Shown here: positions 43,023-53,100 of the stretch, in pieces
Position numbering within the stretch: the first letter of the stretch is position 1
How the letters are laid out: every line of letters begins with the position of its first letter
From: Prevotella sp.
GTDB lineage: Bacteria; Bacteroidota; Bacteroidia; Bacteroidales; Bacteroidaceae
Assembly: GCA_017410365.1 (NCBI GenBank)
Contig: JAFQQY010000033.1
Coordinates: forward strand, 62,001 to 126,000
DNA length: 64,000 nt
Direction: 5' to 3'
Notes under the pieces: model-generated
What the model was told of the DNA's origin: nothing
The model's input: only the letters and a program-made list of their open reading frames with translations
Database searches by the model: none
Translations under genes and position numbers: made by a program

Positions 43023-43463
43023 TCACCAATCATACGTCTCTACATAACCGTCAAAATTCACTTCGCCAGTCCAACCTGCCTGACGGAAGAGGTCGCGCAC
43101 CTCATCCTGCATTGCCGGAGGAATAAGGCGTGTGCCATTGCGATACTCGAAGAAATAGGTACGGTTATATCTCGCTATAAGCGCAGCACGCACCCACTGC
43201 TCCACGCGTTTGGGCATGTCGTCGGTGAATATCTGCGTCATGCCTTTGGCGCATTTCACCTTCGTTGCAGGACGATAAAGCGGACATCTTTCTGTTGCCA
43301 CATTGTCATGATAAGGATTTACACTAACGCAAAACATCCTATTGCTAGGTATATGTTTGCCTATCTTCAAGCGCAAACACTGCTCACCAATGGGACAGTC
43401 TGCCATGTGGCACACCACATAGTCGCGCTCTATTTGCTGAATAAATAGTTCTTTGTCTGTCAT
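43023..43463 (-). CDS. Small cysteine-containing protein, DUF6078-like
   Basis: 146 residues from MTDKELFIQQIERDYVVC; the longer frame would begin upstream of the -7 element TATATTTG (43471-43478), which lies only seven bases before this ATG, so the message is nearly leaderless. Cysteines fall in C-x4-C-x5-C (VCHMADCPIGEQC) and later in ERCPLYRP and KVKCAKG, which suggests metal binding. The family name is from memory and the function is unknown. No signal peptide is present. Confidence 0.75.
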   Translation of the reverse strand: MTDKELFIQQIERDYVVCHMADCPIGEQCLRLKIGKHIPSNRMFCVSVNPYHDNVATERCPLYRPATKVKCAKGMTQIFTDDMPKRVEQWVRAALIARYNRTYFFEYRNGTRLIPPAMQDEVRDLFRQAGWTGEVNFDGYVETYDW

Positions 43464-43524
43464 AATACTGCAAATATACGTAAAAAGAACAAGAACAGCA
43501 AACAAATTCGCATCAAATTACATT

Positions 43525-43611
43525 AGTCCGAGGCGTTCGGACTACAAGTAAATGGCGCTCGGACTCACAGTCCGAACGTCACGGACTCAGAGTCCGAAGC
43601 TATTTCGGACT
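43525..43611. repeat. 22-bp-pitch palindromic array, word AGTCCG/CGGACT
   Basis: Four units start at 43525, 43547, 43569 and 43591, exactly 22 bp apart. Each is a 19-bp inverted repeat of two 6-bp arms around 7 bases, the first being AGTCCGAGGCGTTCGGACT, with 3-bp spacers ACA, CAC and CAG. The second unit has lost its left arm (AGTAAA) and the fourth has two extra bases. It lies between the chimeric esterase stop and the DUF6078-like promoter. Confidence 0.88.
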
Positions 43612-43648
43612 ATTAAACTGCCAATATTTCATTTGCTTTTCGCCCCTT

Positions 43649-45256
43649 TTACTTCACCACAACCTTTCTGCCCGAACTGATAACTATGCCTTTATAACAA
43701 GGGGTAACTCTCATTCCCATGAGGTTGTATGTGCTGTCTGTTGACGGAATTGCAGTATTGGCTATGTTGCTGATGCCTGTGTTGATAGGGCTGGTTATAT
43801 GTTTCGTCATGAAGTCGTACATGCGCTGCAGGTCGGCAGTGGCTTGCGGTACGGCATGACCGGAACTGTAGTCAATAAGCGTTTCTACGGTTGCGCCCAC
43901 GGCATCGAGCTTTGCCTTCATCAGTGCCGCCTGTGTGGCATAGAGTCCTTGCGGGTCTTTGTCGCTGTCCTTATAAAAGTCGTCGCTGTTATAGAAAAAC
44001 AGCGTAGGAGCAGAGGCACTGCTCTTGATTGTGGATAATGCACCCTGCATGGTCCAAGGACTGCTTGGGTTGGCTGTTACGAATGCCTTCATGCGAGTAT
44101 ATTCGTTGGATGCTGTCAGGGCATGTTCATAGTCAAACATGCCAGGTCCGAGCAAGGCACACTGCACAGTACTGCTCTCCTCAGCAAAGCGTCCTCGCGA
44201 CATGTCTTCAAGGGAATTGTCCCAACCGTCGCCCACGGCAAGAGCGGCTGCCGTAGAACCACGTGAGAAACCTGTTACAGCCACATCGCCGTTTAGTCCC
44301 AACGGTTTGCCGATGCCACGCACCGTGCGGATGGCAGACTTCACCTTGCGTGCGGCGTCGGGATTCACCTCAATGGTTCCCAGACTCTTGTTGGCTCCAC
44401 CTGTATAACGTCCTTGTCCCCAATCGCAATACTTAGGATGGTCGCAGACTGCCCATGCGAACCCTAATGCCGATGCGCCCTCTACGAAACTGTCGTTGAA
44501 GGCGCCCCAGAAGTAGGGCAGGTACATGCGCTTGTGCTTGTTGGCATCTGTCAGTTTGCCGTTTGAATTGGTTGCGAAGCTGTTGCTGTATGAGAATGTC
44601 ACCAATACCGGCACCGCCACTGACGGATTGGCAGGATAAACAAGGTCGAGATAGAGCGAGTCGCCCTCGCTGTTTTTGTACACATCGGGGAAGTTATACA
44701 CCGTTGGGTCGTCAAGATAATATGCTATGTCGCGACTGATGCGATAACCCTCCATGAGGATGTATGAGCGGCTTGGCGAACAGTCGAGTCCGCAGAACTT
44801 GCCATTCTGCAGGTTGCTGTTGATGGCAATGATGTCGGCATTGAGCGTTGGCGAAACGGCCTTGCTGTGTTTGGCATAATCCAGTTCTATCACCTGATAG
44901 CCTTGGCTGAGCAACCATTTCACATCGTCGGCATTGCTGTTTTGTCCTATCTTTGTGATGGCAAGATTTTCCAGATATACAATGGTCATCGGTTTGCCGT
45001 TCACATCCTTTGCTGCTGTGCCGGCAGGCTTTGTTGTTGTGTAACTGATTGCCTTGCCAGTGGTTGCACTTTGCCACGTTCCTGTAGCAGCCATTCCGGC
45101 GAGATAGCCATGGTTCATCGGATGGGCTGCACCAAGTCCGAAATGGCTCTCACATAGATGGTATATCAATACAAGCACGGCTGCCACTCCGCGCAAACCG
45201 TCAAGTATTTCATAGCGTGGCTTCGATGCCAAATAAACATTCTTTTCCATTGTCAA
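43649..45256 (-). CDS. Chimera: acyltransferase-3 N-terminus fused to an alpha/beta-hydrolase esterase
   Basis: 535 residues. Residues 11-53 (KPRYEILDGLRGVAAVLVLI, then NHGYLA) are the start of an acyltransferase family 3 membrane enzyme, which normally continues with 'DFFFVLSGF'. From residue 54 (MAATGTWQSATTG) the sequence is instead an alpha/beta-hydrolase-type protein with nucleophile Ser in VTGFSRGSTAAAL, Asp in YNSDDFYKD and His in SSGHAVP. The expected signal peptide of the esterase is missing; the acyltransferase membrane helix may stand in for it. The C-terminus (TYNLMGMRV...YKGIVIS...KVVVK) is the short tail shared with other secreted enzymes. The -7 element is at 45311-45318. Either a real fusion or an assembly joint near 45097. 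Confidence 0.75.
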   Translation of the reverse strand: MTMEKNVYLASKPRYEILDGLRGVAAVLVLIYHLCESHFGLGAAHPMNHGYLAGMAATGTWQSATTGKAISYTTTKPAGTAAKDVNGKPMTIVYLENLAITKIGQNSNADDVKWLLSQGYQVIELDYAKHSKAVSPTLNADIIAINSNLQNGKFCGLDCSPSRSYILMEGYRISRDIAYYLDDPTVYNFPDVYKNSEGDSLYLDLVYPANPSVAVPVLVTFSYSNSFATNSNGKLTDANKHKRMYLPYFWGAFNDSFVEGASALGFAWAVCDHPKYCDWGQGRYTGGANKSLGTIEVNPDAARKVKSAIRTVRGIGKPLGLNGDVAVTGFSRGSTAAALAVGDGWDNSLEDMSRGRFAEESSTVQCALLGPGMFDYEHALTASNEYTRMKAFVTANPSSPWTMQGALSTIKSSASAPTLFFYNSDDFYKDSDKDPQGLYATQAALMKAKLDAVGATVETLIDYSSGHAVPQATADLQRMYDFMTKHITSPINTGISNIANTAIPSTDSTYNLMGMRVTPCYKGIVISSGRKVVVK

Positions 45257-45310
45257 GGGAAGTGACTGCCTAATTTAATTTATCGGCAAATAATCGTTGG
45301 TTTTTCCTTG

Positions 45311-45318
45311 CAAAGATA
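45311..45318 (-). promoter_or_regulatory. Bacteroidetes -7 element TATCTTTG for the chimeric esterase
   Basis: TATCTTTG on the minus strand, 54 bases before the start codon; probably the original acyltransferase promoter. Confidence 0.55.
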
Positions 45319-45390
45319 GTATTTCTTGCCGATACCGGCAAGAAATGGGGATAAAATGTATTGTCTTTCGTGTTACTCAATAAAAATACT

Positions 45391-45398
45391 TATTTTTG
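45391..45398 (+). promoter_or_regulatory. Bacteroidetes -7 element TATTTTTG for the S9B peptidase
   Basis: TATTTTTG with a TTTC about 21 bases upstream (45366). Transcription would start close to the first ATG at 45412, which favours the second ATG at 45421. Confidence 0.55.
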
Positions 45399-45411
45399 CA
45401 AAAAGAAATGA

Positions 45412-47574
45412 ATGGCAATTATGAACAGACTTTTTTATTTGATGGCATTGCTCCTTGCTTCTGCTGCGGTGCAGGCTCAGGGCACAGTTGACGACTATAA
45501 GCGTGCGTACAGCATAAGGCATAAATACAGCAATAAGGTGACGGGTAATGTTGTTGCCCACTTATACTACGGCAACAATAAGCAGGACACCCACATGTGG
45601 TGCTCGACATTCAACGGCGACTCTACCGTTTATTACGATGTAAATATCGCTACGGGAGAAAAGACACTGCTGCCGGGCAATCCTGTGCCTCCACGCCGAC
45701 GACAGCAGAACCGCGGACCGCAGCGCCACTGGATGGAGGTGCCCGACGAGAAGGACGGGCATAGTAGGATGAGAGGTGCAGACGGGCATAGCCGCTATCT
45801 GTTTCATAAAGACAACAACCTGTATCTGATGAACCTCAAAGACAGCACAGAGACGCAGATAACATTCGACGGCAAGGACACTTGCTACTACTCGGCATGG
45901 GGCATATGGTCGCCTGACAACAAGCATTATGCAACGGTAAAAATAAAACCTGCTCCCAAGCGGTACGTCACATACACGCTTTCATCGCCACGCAATCAGG
46001 TGCAGCCAATATACTCAAAACAGGAGTATGCCAAGCCGGGCGACTCGCTCAACTACCGCATTCCCGTGGTCATTGACGTGGAGAACAAAAGGGTGATAGA
46101 ACCCTCAACAGAACTCTTCCGTTCGCAGTATCGGGTGAGTCGTCCGAAGTGGGATGACGACGGAAAGACACTCACTTTCGAATTCAACGAGCGCGGACAC
46201 AAGTGCTACCGAATACTGGAGATGGACCTGCACGGCAACGTGCGCACTCTGATAGAAGAGACTAACGACAAGTACGTGGCTTATTCGCGCAACCTGCGGC
46301 GCGATTTCGACGGAGGCAACAAGATTCTTTGGAAGAGCGACCGTGACGGTCATGCACATCTCTATATCTACGACCGCAAGAAAGGCAAGCTGACACAGGT
46401 GACAAAGGGCGACTTCTGGGTGCGCGCCGTGCAACATATTGATTTTGAGAAAGGAAAGAAGAAGGGCGTGATATACTTCTCTGCCAACGGCATGGGGTAT
46501 AAGAACATGGGAACGGTGCAGTCGAGCCTTGACGGCAAGATACCGCAGGAAGACCCTTACAACGTGCATTACTATAGAATAGATACCGACGGCAAGAATC
46601 TGCTATGCCTGACACCCGAACCTGGCAACCACAAAGCAACATTCAGCAAGGACTTCACGGCACTCATCGACACCTATTCTTCAATAGACAAGGCACCGGT
46701 TGCGGTATTGCGCAGTGGCAAAGACGGAAGGATAATAAATACGCTTGAAACGGCAGACATATCACGCCTTGAGGCCACTGGATGGAAAGCGCCCGAGGTG
46801 TTTGTCGCTCCTGGGCGCGACGGCAAGACGGATATGTGGGGCATCATACAGCGTCCGTCCAACTTCGACCCAAGCAAGAAGTATCCCGTAATCGAGTATA
46901 TCTATTCTGGCCCTGGCGACCAATACGTGCCAAAGTCGTTCACGCCATGGCTCTATAACCTGGCCGACCTTGCCGAACTCGGTTTCATCGTGGTTCAGCT
47001 CGATGCCATGACCACCTCGTTCCGCTCGTTGGACTTTGAGCAGGTGTGCTATAAGAATCTTAAGGATGCTGGATTTCCCGACCGCAAAGAGTGGATAAAG
47101 GCTGCAGCCGAGAAGTATCCGTATATGGACATTGAGAATATGGGTATCTATGGTTGCTCTGCAGGAGGACAGGAGGCACTCGGCGCCTTGTTGTTCCATG
47201 GCGACTTCTATAAAGTGGCCTACTCGGCTTGCGGATGCCATGACAACCGCATGGACAAGATTTGGTGGAACGAGCAGTGGATGGGCTATCCTGTCGATTC
47301 TTCTTATATCGCTTCTTCAAACGTAGAGCATGCAAAGAACCTCAAAGGCAAGCTGATGCTGGTTGTAGGTGAGATGGACGACAATGTAGATCCGTCGTCA
47401 ACATATCAGGTGGTAAGTGCGTTGCAGCGTGCTGGCAAGGACTTCGAGTTCATCTTTCTCCCAGGCGCCCGCCATACCATGGGCGAAAGCTACGGTGAGC
47501 ACAAGCGCTACGACTTCTTCGTCAAGCATCTGCTGAAGAAAACCCCTCCTGCTTGGGATGAGTTGAGAAGGTAG
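45412..47574 (+). CDS. Secreted dipeptidyl peptidase IV (S9B)-like protease
   Basis: 720 residues (717 from the second ATG at 45421, which gives the better signal peptide MNRLFYLMALLLASAAVQAQ). The propeller half has DPPIV_N blocks such as NNLYLMNLKDSTETQITFDGK (in part), SPDNKHYATVKI and VIDVENKRV. The catalytic half has Ser in GIYGCSAGGQEALGAL, Asp in GEMDDNVDPSS and His in GARHTMGE. It removes dipeptides, usually X-Pro, from peptides in the periplasm. It is convergent with the regulator gene, separated by 27 bases. Confidence 0.9.
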   Translation: MAIMNRLFYLMALLLASAAVQAQGTVDDYKRAYSIRHKYSNKVTGNVVAHLYYGNNKQDTHMWCSTFNGDSTVYYDVNIATGEKTLLPGNPVPPRRRQQNRGPQRHWMEVPDEKDGHSRMRGADGHSRYLFHKDNNLYLMNLKDSTETQITFDGKDTCYYSAWGIWSPDNKHYATVKIKPAPKRYVTYTLSSPRNQVQPIYSKQEYAKPGDSLNYRIPVVIDVENKRVIEPSTELFRSQYRVSRPKWDDDGKTLTFEFNERGHKCYRILEMDLHGNVRTLIEETNDKYVAYSRNLRRDFDGGNKILWKSDRDGHAHLYIYDRKKGKLTQVTKGDFWVRAVQHIDFEKGKKKGVIYFSANGMGYKNMGTVQSSLDGKIPQEDPYNVHYYRIDTDGKNLLCLTPEPGNHKATFSKDFTALIDTYSSIDKAPVAVLRSGKDGRIINTLETADISRLEATGWKAPEVFVAPGRDGKTDMWGIIQRPSNFDPSKKYPVIEYIYSGPGDQYVPKSFTPWLYNLADLAELGFIVVQLDAMTTSFRSLDFEQVCYKNLKDAGFPDRKEWIKAAAEKYPYMDIENMGIYGCSAGGQEALGALLFHGDFYKVAYSACGCHDNRMDKIWWNEQWMGYPVDSSYIASSNVEHAKNLKGKLMLVVGEMDDNVDPSSTYQVVSALQRAGKDFEFIFLPGARHTMGESYGEHKRYDFFVKHLLKKTPPAWDELRR

Positions 47575-47601
47575 AAGCCTTTCCTTTATAAACATTAACT
47601 G

Positions 47602-49959
47602 TCAAGTACTGGTATGTTTTCCTTCTGACGCAAATTCGGATGGCGAGACATGGTATTTCTGTTTGAAGCACCTTGAGAAATAGCGTGGGTCGGAATATCC
47701 GCATCGGTATGCTACGTCTGCAATATTCGTCTTCTCACGGTTACCGTTGCTTTCAAGTATTTGTCGTGCCTTTTGCATCCTTGCGTCAATAAGAAGCTGT
47801 GCGGCAGTGATGCCAACCAGTGAGCGCAGCTTGCGGTTCAGATTGCTATGACTTGTAGCCGCAAATGCCGCCATGTCGTTGATGTTGGCGTCGCTGTTTC
47901 CGATATTCTCTTCTATGTATCTCCTCACCCTCTCAAGAAATCTGCTGTCTTCTGCTGACAGTTCCGGCATCAATACGGTCTCGTTTTCGTCGGCATATTT
48001 CTTTTCTGCTGTCGAAGGAGCATTTAGCAGCGACATGTATTTCTCCAGGAGTTCACTTCTCTGTCTTTTGAGATTCCTCACGTAGAAAACCATATATACA
48101 ACCCCTGTGATAAAAGCTATGATTAAAATCCATCCGCCGATGCGTGCGGGCAGCGTCTCATGCCATTCGGGAGTAACGATGATTACCAGTATTTTGTTAT
48201 TGTCAGACCATCTACCATATCTGTCGGTAGATTGCACCTCCAGCGAATAATGCCCTGGAAGCATGTTGTAGAACGTGAGCGAGCGGTCTGTGCTTGCCAC
48301 ACTCCATGCCTGCCCGTTCATCCTGCTTCTGTACATGATGCCCGTGTTGTCTGTGTAGTCGATGGCGGCAAACGATATAGTGAAATCCCTTTCGCCGACT
48401 CCCATTACCACCGTGTCCTTCGTGCAAATGCCCAGATTTGTCTCTTTGCCGTTTATGGTAAGTTGCGTGAAGACCATCACAGGTTTGTCCCCTCTTGTAT
48501 TCAGGTTGTGCTGTGTGGCTGTGAACGCCCCTTGCTCCAAAGCAAAGAGCCATGTACCGTCAAAAAGTTGTATAGGTCTTTCCTCTGAGAAATGACAGGC
48601 ATCGCCCCAGAACCTTGTGGAATATGTAGTCGTACTGTCATTATAAGGGTCAAACTCCATCATCCTGTCTGTGCATACAACCAACATCTTACTGTTGCCC
48701 TTTGGCGTTATGGCAAGGCAAGCGTCAGATGTGAGCGACGAGTTCGCTCTGTTGAAATGCTTGAACACGGGTTTGTCGGACATGATGTCTTTCTCTGCTA
48801 TCATGTCAATGCCGCTGTTTTCTGTTGCTATTATTATATTGCCCTTGCCATCAGAAACCACGTCAGTCGTTGCGTTGTTGCACAGGCTTCCTTCATCCTT
48901 ACCGTTGCGTGTCAGTCGTCTGAACCGGCTTGCCTTAATATCATTGCCGTTGACAACCATCGTTATCAGGCCTCTTGTTGTGGCGCAGATTATGTGTCCC
49001 TTGTCCGTTATTAACAACCGTCTTACCTTTTCCTTGCCTTTCTCAAACAGTTTGTTGTCAAGGAAGTTCACGCAAGAGGGATATTCTGACCGTGGGTTGA
49101 CAATACATTGCAAACCGTCTCCAAATGTAGCGATCCACAAACGCCCCTCTTTATCTTCTGTCAGATGATATATAATGTCGCATGTCAGGCCGTCGCACAT
49201 TATCCTTTTTATCTCAAACGTTCCGTCAGATTTCTCTCGCAGGCGTAGCAGCGCGCCTGGCTTGCATCCCATCCAGATGTCTCCGTTTGCTGTCTGTATG
49301 ATGCAATACGGCCTGTAACCGAATGTTGCTTGTTCTTTGTGTATATTGCCGTCAGCTCCGATATAGCCTATGAGTTCGTTTCTGCTGTTGAAAATCCTCA
49401 CGCTCTCATCCTCCTTTGTTGCCAACCACCAGCTATTCTTGCTGTCCTTGAGGAAGGCGCGAGCCTGTATGTCCTCCGTTCCGCTTACCACCTGTGCGGG
49501 ATGATGATTCGGACTTATCTTTGTCACTCCATAGCGGTTCAACACCCACTGGTTGCCGTCTTTGTCTGTCAGTTTATTATTGATTAAGGTCTTGGTATTA
49601 TGCTTATAGTCGTCTGGCACCATGTCCGTGAGTCTGTATTCCTTGGTGTCAAGCATGAACCTGTCGTTATCGGTATAGCATATTATGTTGCCGTCATCGT
49701 CAAGGTCGATGCCCCTTATTACTTCCGACTGTATGTGCGTGCCGTCTCCCGGTCTTGTCTTTATCTGCTTGAACTCATATCCGTCATACCTGTTCAAGCC
49801 ATTCCATGTAGAGAACCACAGAAACCCCTGCTTGTCCTGAAGGATGTCAGACACGACCCAATGTGATAGTCCTGAGTGGATGTCATAGGTTATCGTATCC
49901 TTTGCTGCAGCTGTCATCATGATGCAAAAAAACAATATATGTACAATGAGTCTTTTCAT
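47602..49959 (-). CDS. SusR-like membrane-spanning regulator: beta-propeller sensor plus AraC DNA-binding domain
   Basis: About 785 residues from MKRLIVHILFF at 49959; the longer frame would begin within the -7 element at 49993-50000. After the signal helix comes a two-component-regulator-type propeller (repeats like DILQDKQGFLWFSTWNGLNR and LTEDKEGRLWIATFGDGL), a Y_Y_Y domain (RDFTISFAAIDYTDNTGIMY, MLPGHYSLEVQSTDRYGRWS), one membrane helix (IGGWILIIAFITGVVYMVF), a short coil and an AraC helix-turn-helix (ANINDMAAFAATSHSNLNRK, DVAYRCGYSDPRYFSRCFK). Histidine kinase and receiver domains of hybrid two-component systems are absent, as in SusR. It likely senses a pectin fragment and activates the divergent CE8-GH95 genes. 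The exact ligand is unknown. Confidence 0.9.
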   Translation of the reverse strand: MKRLIVHILFFCIMMTAAAKDTITYDIHSGLSHWVVSDILQDKQGFLWFSTWNGLNRYDGYEFKQIKTRPGDGTHIQSEVIRGIDLDDDGNIICYTDNDRFMLDTKEYRLTDMVPDDYKHNTKTLINNKLTDKDGNQWVLNRYGVTKISPNHHPAQVVSGTEDIQARAFLKDSKNSWWLATKEDESVRIFNSRNELIGYIGADGNIHKEQATFGYRPYCIIQTANGDIWMGCKPGALLRLREKSDGTFEIKRIMCDGLTCDIIYHLTEDKEGRLWIATFGDGLQCIVNPRSEYPSCVNFLDNKLFEKGKEKVRRLLITDKGHIICATTRGLITMVVNGNDIKASRFRRLTRNGKDEGSLCNNATTDVVSDGKGNIIIATENSGIDMIAEKDIMSDKPVFKHFNRANSSLTSDACLAITPKGNSKMLVVCTDRMMEFDPYNDSTTTYSTRFWGDACHFSEERPIQLFDGTWLFALEQGAFTATQHNLNTRGDKPVMVFTQLTINGKETNLGICTKDTVVMGVGERDFTISFAAIDYTDNTGIMYRSRMNGQAWSVASTDRSLTFYNMLPGHYSLEVQSTDRYGRWSDNNKILVIIVTPEWHETLPARIGGWILIIAFITGVVYMVFYVRNLKRQRSELLEKYMSLLNAPSTAEKKYADENETVLMPELSAEDSRFLERVRRYIEENIGNSDANINDMAAFAATSHSNLNRKLRSLVGITAAQLLIDARMQKARQILESNGNREKTNIADVAYRCGYSDPRYFSRCFKQKYHVSPSEFASEGKHTST

Positions 49960-49992
49960 ATAATTATAGGTGTTAGTCATTATATCATGATG

Positions 49993-50000
49993 CAAAAATA
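49993..50000 (-). promoter_or_regulatory. Bacteroidetes -7 element TATTTTTG for the regulator gene
   Basis: TATTTTTG on the minus strand, 33 bases before the chosen start. The divergent CE8 gene has no equally good element in the 197-base gap, consistent with activator dependence. Confidence 0.5.
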
Positions 50001-50156
50001 GTAAAAATGTACCATTTCATCGGTGTTTATTAATACATATAGAGCATTTTGCGCATTTTTTTATTCTTGTTGCGCTCTTTTTACACATTATAATAACATA
50101 TAGGGAGTACTTTTACCGGCAGATTATAATTATTAATATCTATAAAACAAAAATCA

Positions 50157-53100
50157 ATGAAAAAATTTAGAACATTATTGCTGACATTGCTCGCTGTGCT
50201 GAACATCAGTGCGGCTGAGGTTAATGTTGACCCGGCAACGTTGCAGAGTGCGTTATCTGACGCAGCAGACGGCGACGTTCTGGTACTGAGTGAAGGTGCC
50301 TATGGAGGGCAGCTTACATTCCCGAGTGAGAAAAGCGTGACGTTTAAGGCGGCGGAAGGTGCGGATGTTACCTTTGCCTGTCTGTTCCGTGCTAATGACG
50401 AGACACTGACAGGTGGCGGTATCATACTTGACGGGCTTAAGATTGCCATCTCTGACTCTTATTTCATCAATCTTGACAAGTATGGTGACATCAAGCGTAT
50501 AGAGGTGAGAAACTGCGACATATCAAATGTAGCACGCTGCTTCCTGCGTACAAATAACGAGCAGAACACCATTGATGAGATAATATTTGACAATTGTGTC
50601 ATCCATGATTGCGGTTCTGGCGGATGGAACTTTATGTATCCAAAGCATATCGTGAAGAAACTGACAGTGTCACGCTCTACACTCTACAATTACACTAACG
50701 GCGAGAGTTTGTTCTTTGCAAACGGAAAGGACCAAAGCAACGTCTTCGTCTTTGAGTTCAAGAACAACACTGTTTATCGCTGGGCTAAGTCTAACGACCG
50801 CGCGCTGTGCAAGACAGAAGGGAAATACAGCACAGAATCTACATTCACATTCACAGACAATATAGTATATAAAGGTGGAGCATCCGGAGTAATGCCGCAA
50901 ATGGTACAGGCTACAGGCGGAACACTCAAGGCAAAGAACAATCTTGTTGTGGAGTATGGCGGATACAACTCTAATGGAACAAAAGAGATAAATGACCTTA
51001 CTCTTGAGGGACTGGGACTTACAGAGCTGTCTTTCCCTAATCCCGATGCCGGCGATTTCACTATCGTATCAACATCACCTCTGGCTGCGGCAGCAACAAA
51101 CGGAGGCGTACTGGGAGACCCAAGATGGCTTAAGACTGTGTCTAAGGCTGTGAACCTTACAGTGACGGCAAGTCCGGGCGAAGGAGGTACGGTGACACCG
51201 GCAAGCGCAGTCTTTGAGGCTGGCGACGAGGCTACTCTTACTGCTACGGCAAACTACGGATACCGTTTCAAGGAGTGGCAGGATGAGAATGGCAACGTGC
51301 TGTCAAACGAGAATCCGTACACCATTACCATAAACAATGATTTGAAGGCTGTTGCGATATTCACAACTGTGGACACCTATGCCCTGATAATAAACAAAGA
51401 GGGAGAAGGCGCAAAATGGGGACGCGTGAAACTGATGCCGGAACCGGTAAACGGCGTCTATGAGACAGGAACAGAGGTGACTGTAAGCATTGTTCCTAAC
51501 AGTGTTACATCATTCTTGTATTGGGAAGACAAGTCGGCAGAACTAAGCCGAAGTGTAGTGATGGATGGAAATAAGGAGGTGACAGCAACATTTGATGTCA
51601 TTCCATTTATTGTGGCATGGGACTTTGCTGTGACTGAGCCTCGCGGCAACCGTGTTGCTGATTACGCATATACAACAGACAATACTGGCTTGTTGAGCAT
51701 TTTCAACGGTGACGGGTCAAGCACAAACTGGGGCGGCTCTACTCGTAACTTTGGAGGAGACAACTTGAACTGCATTCGCAGATATACCGACTATGTCAAT
51801 ATGCAGGCACCACGCAGCTTCGTAGCACGATTCAACGTGGACGGCTATACAAACATCCGCATACACAGTCTCGCCGGAGCTGATAACGGCTGTGTTCACT
51901 CTGTTCAGAAGATGCAATATTCTACAGATGGAGAAAATTACACAGACCTCGCATCACTTGACATGACACAGAACGAGTGGCTCCCATTTGAGGCTCAGCT
52001 GCCAGAGGGATTGTCAACAGTATATATCCGCTGGATTGGAGATACTACAAGCGAGCTGTTAGGCTCTGCGAAAGCGGGAGATACAGAGGGATTCTATCTT
52101 GCTGACATCGTATGCTATGCTGACAAGCAGATAGTAAACGACACAGAAGCTCCACAACTGCTGTCTTCTTCTCCTGCCGCAGGCTCAAACACTGCTTCCG
52201 CACGTGGTAATTTTGTATTGACATTCAACGAGCGCGTGAAGGCTGGAACAGGTGACATAACTCTTAACGGCGAGACTCTTGAGGGTGTTTATGGCAGCAA
52301 GACCGTTACTATCGCTTACAAAGGACTTAACTATGGCACTTCATACACACTGAAGATTCCTGCCGGTGCTATTACAGACTTAAGCGGTAATGCATTTGCC
52401 GGCACTGACATTCAGTTTACAACTATGCAACGCCCAGAACCAGAGAAACGCGTGTTTGACGCTGTTGTGGCTCAGGACGGAACAGGAGACTATCTCACTG
52501 TACAGGCGGCTATTAACGCAGCACCTCAGAACCGCATTGCGCCATGGATTATATTTGTAAAGAACGGCGAATATGAGGAGCTTGTCAAGATTCCAAGCAA
52601 CAAACCTTTCATACATCTTATCGGTCAGGACAAGGAGAAAACACTCATCAAGTTCTGGATAAACAATGGAGGCACCAATGACGTTGGTTATGAATATTCT
52701 ACAAACAACCCAGCATCAAAGACTTATGGCTATCAGGGTGTGTTCCAATGTGACGCTACAGACTTCTACACAGAGAACATCACATATTATAACTCTTTCG
52801 GTGTAGAGAAGCAGTCAGGACCAATGGGTCTTGCTATGCGCTCAACAAACGACAGACAGGCTTTCTACAACTGTAAGTTCCGTTCTTTCCAGGATACCTG
52901 GTTCACTACGACAACAAATGTAAGCGACCGTCATTATGTAAGCAACTGCTGGATAGAGGGTGCTGTTGACTATTTCTATGGAGCTGGAGAGGTGTATGTT
53001 GAGAACACTACATTCTATAACGCACGCTCAACAGGCTCAGTGGTTGTAGCTCCTTGTCACAAGTCGGGTACAAAATACGGATTTGTGTTCAACAACTGTA

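Noticed and set aside
50157-50900. N-terminal beta-helix of the CE8 protein as an active pectate lyase
   Set aside because: I could not see the calcium-binding Asp set or the catalytic Arg of PL1 or PL9; it is better described as a non-catalytic helix of the DUF4957/DUF5123 kind.
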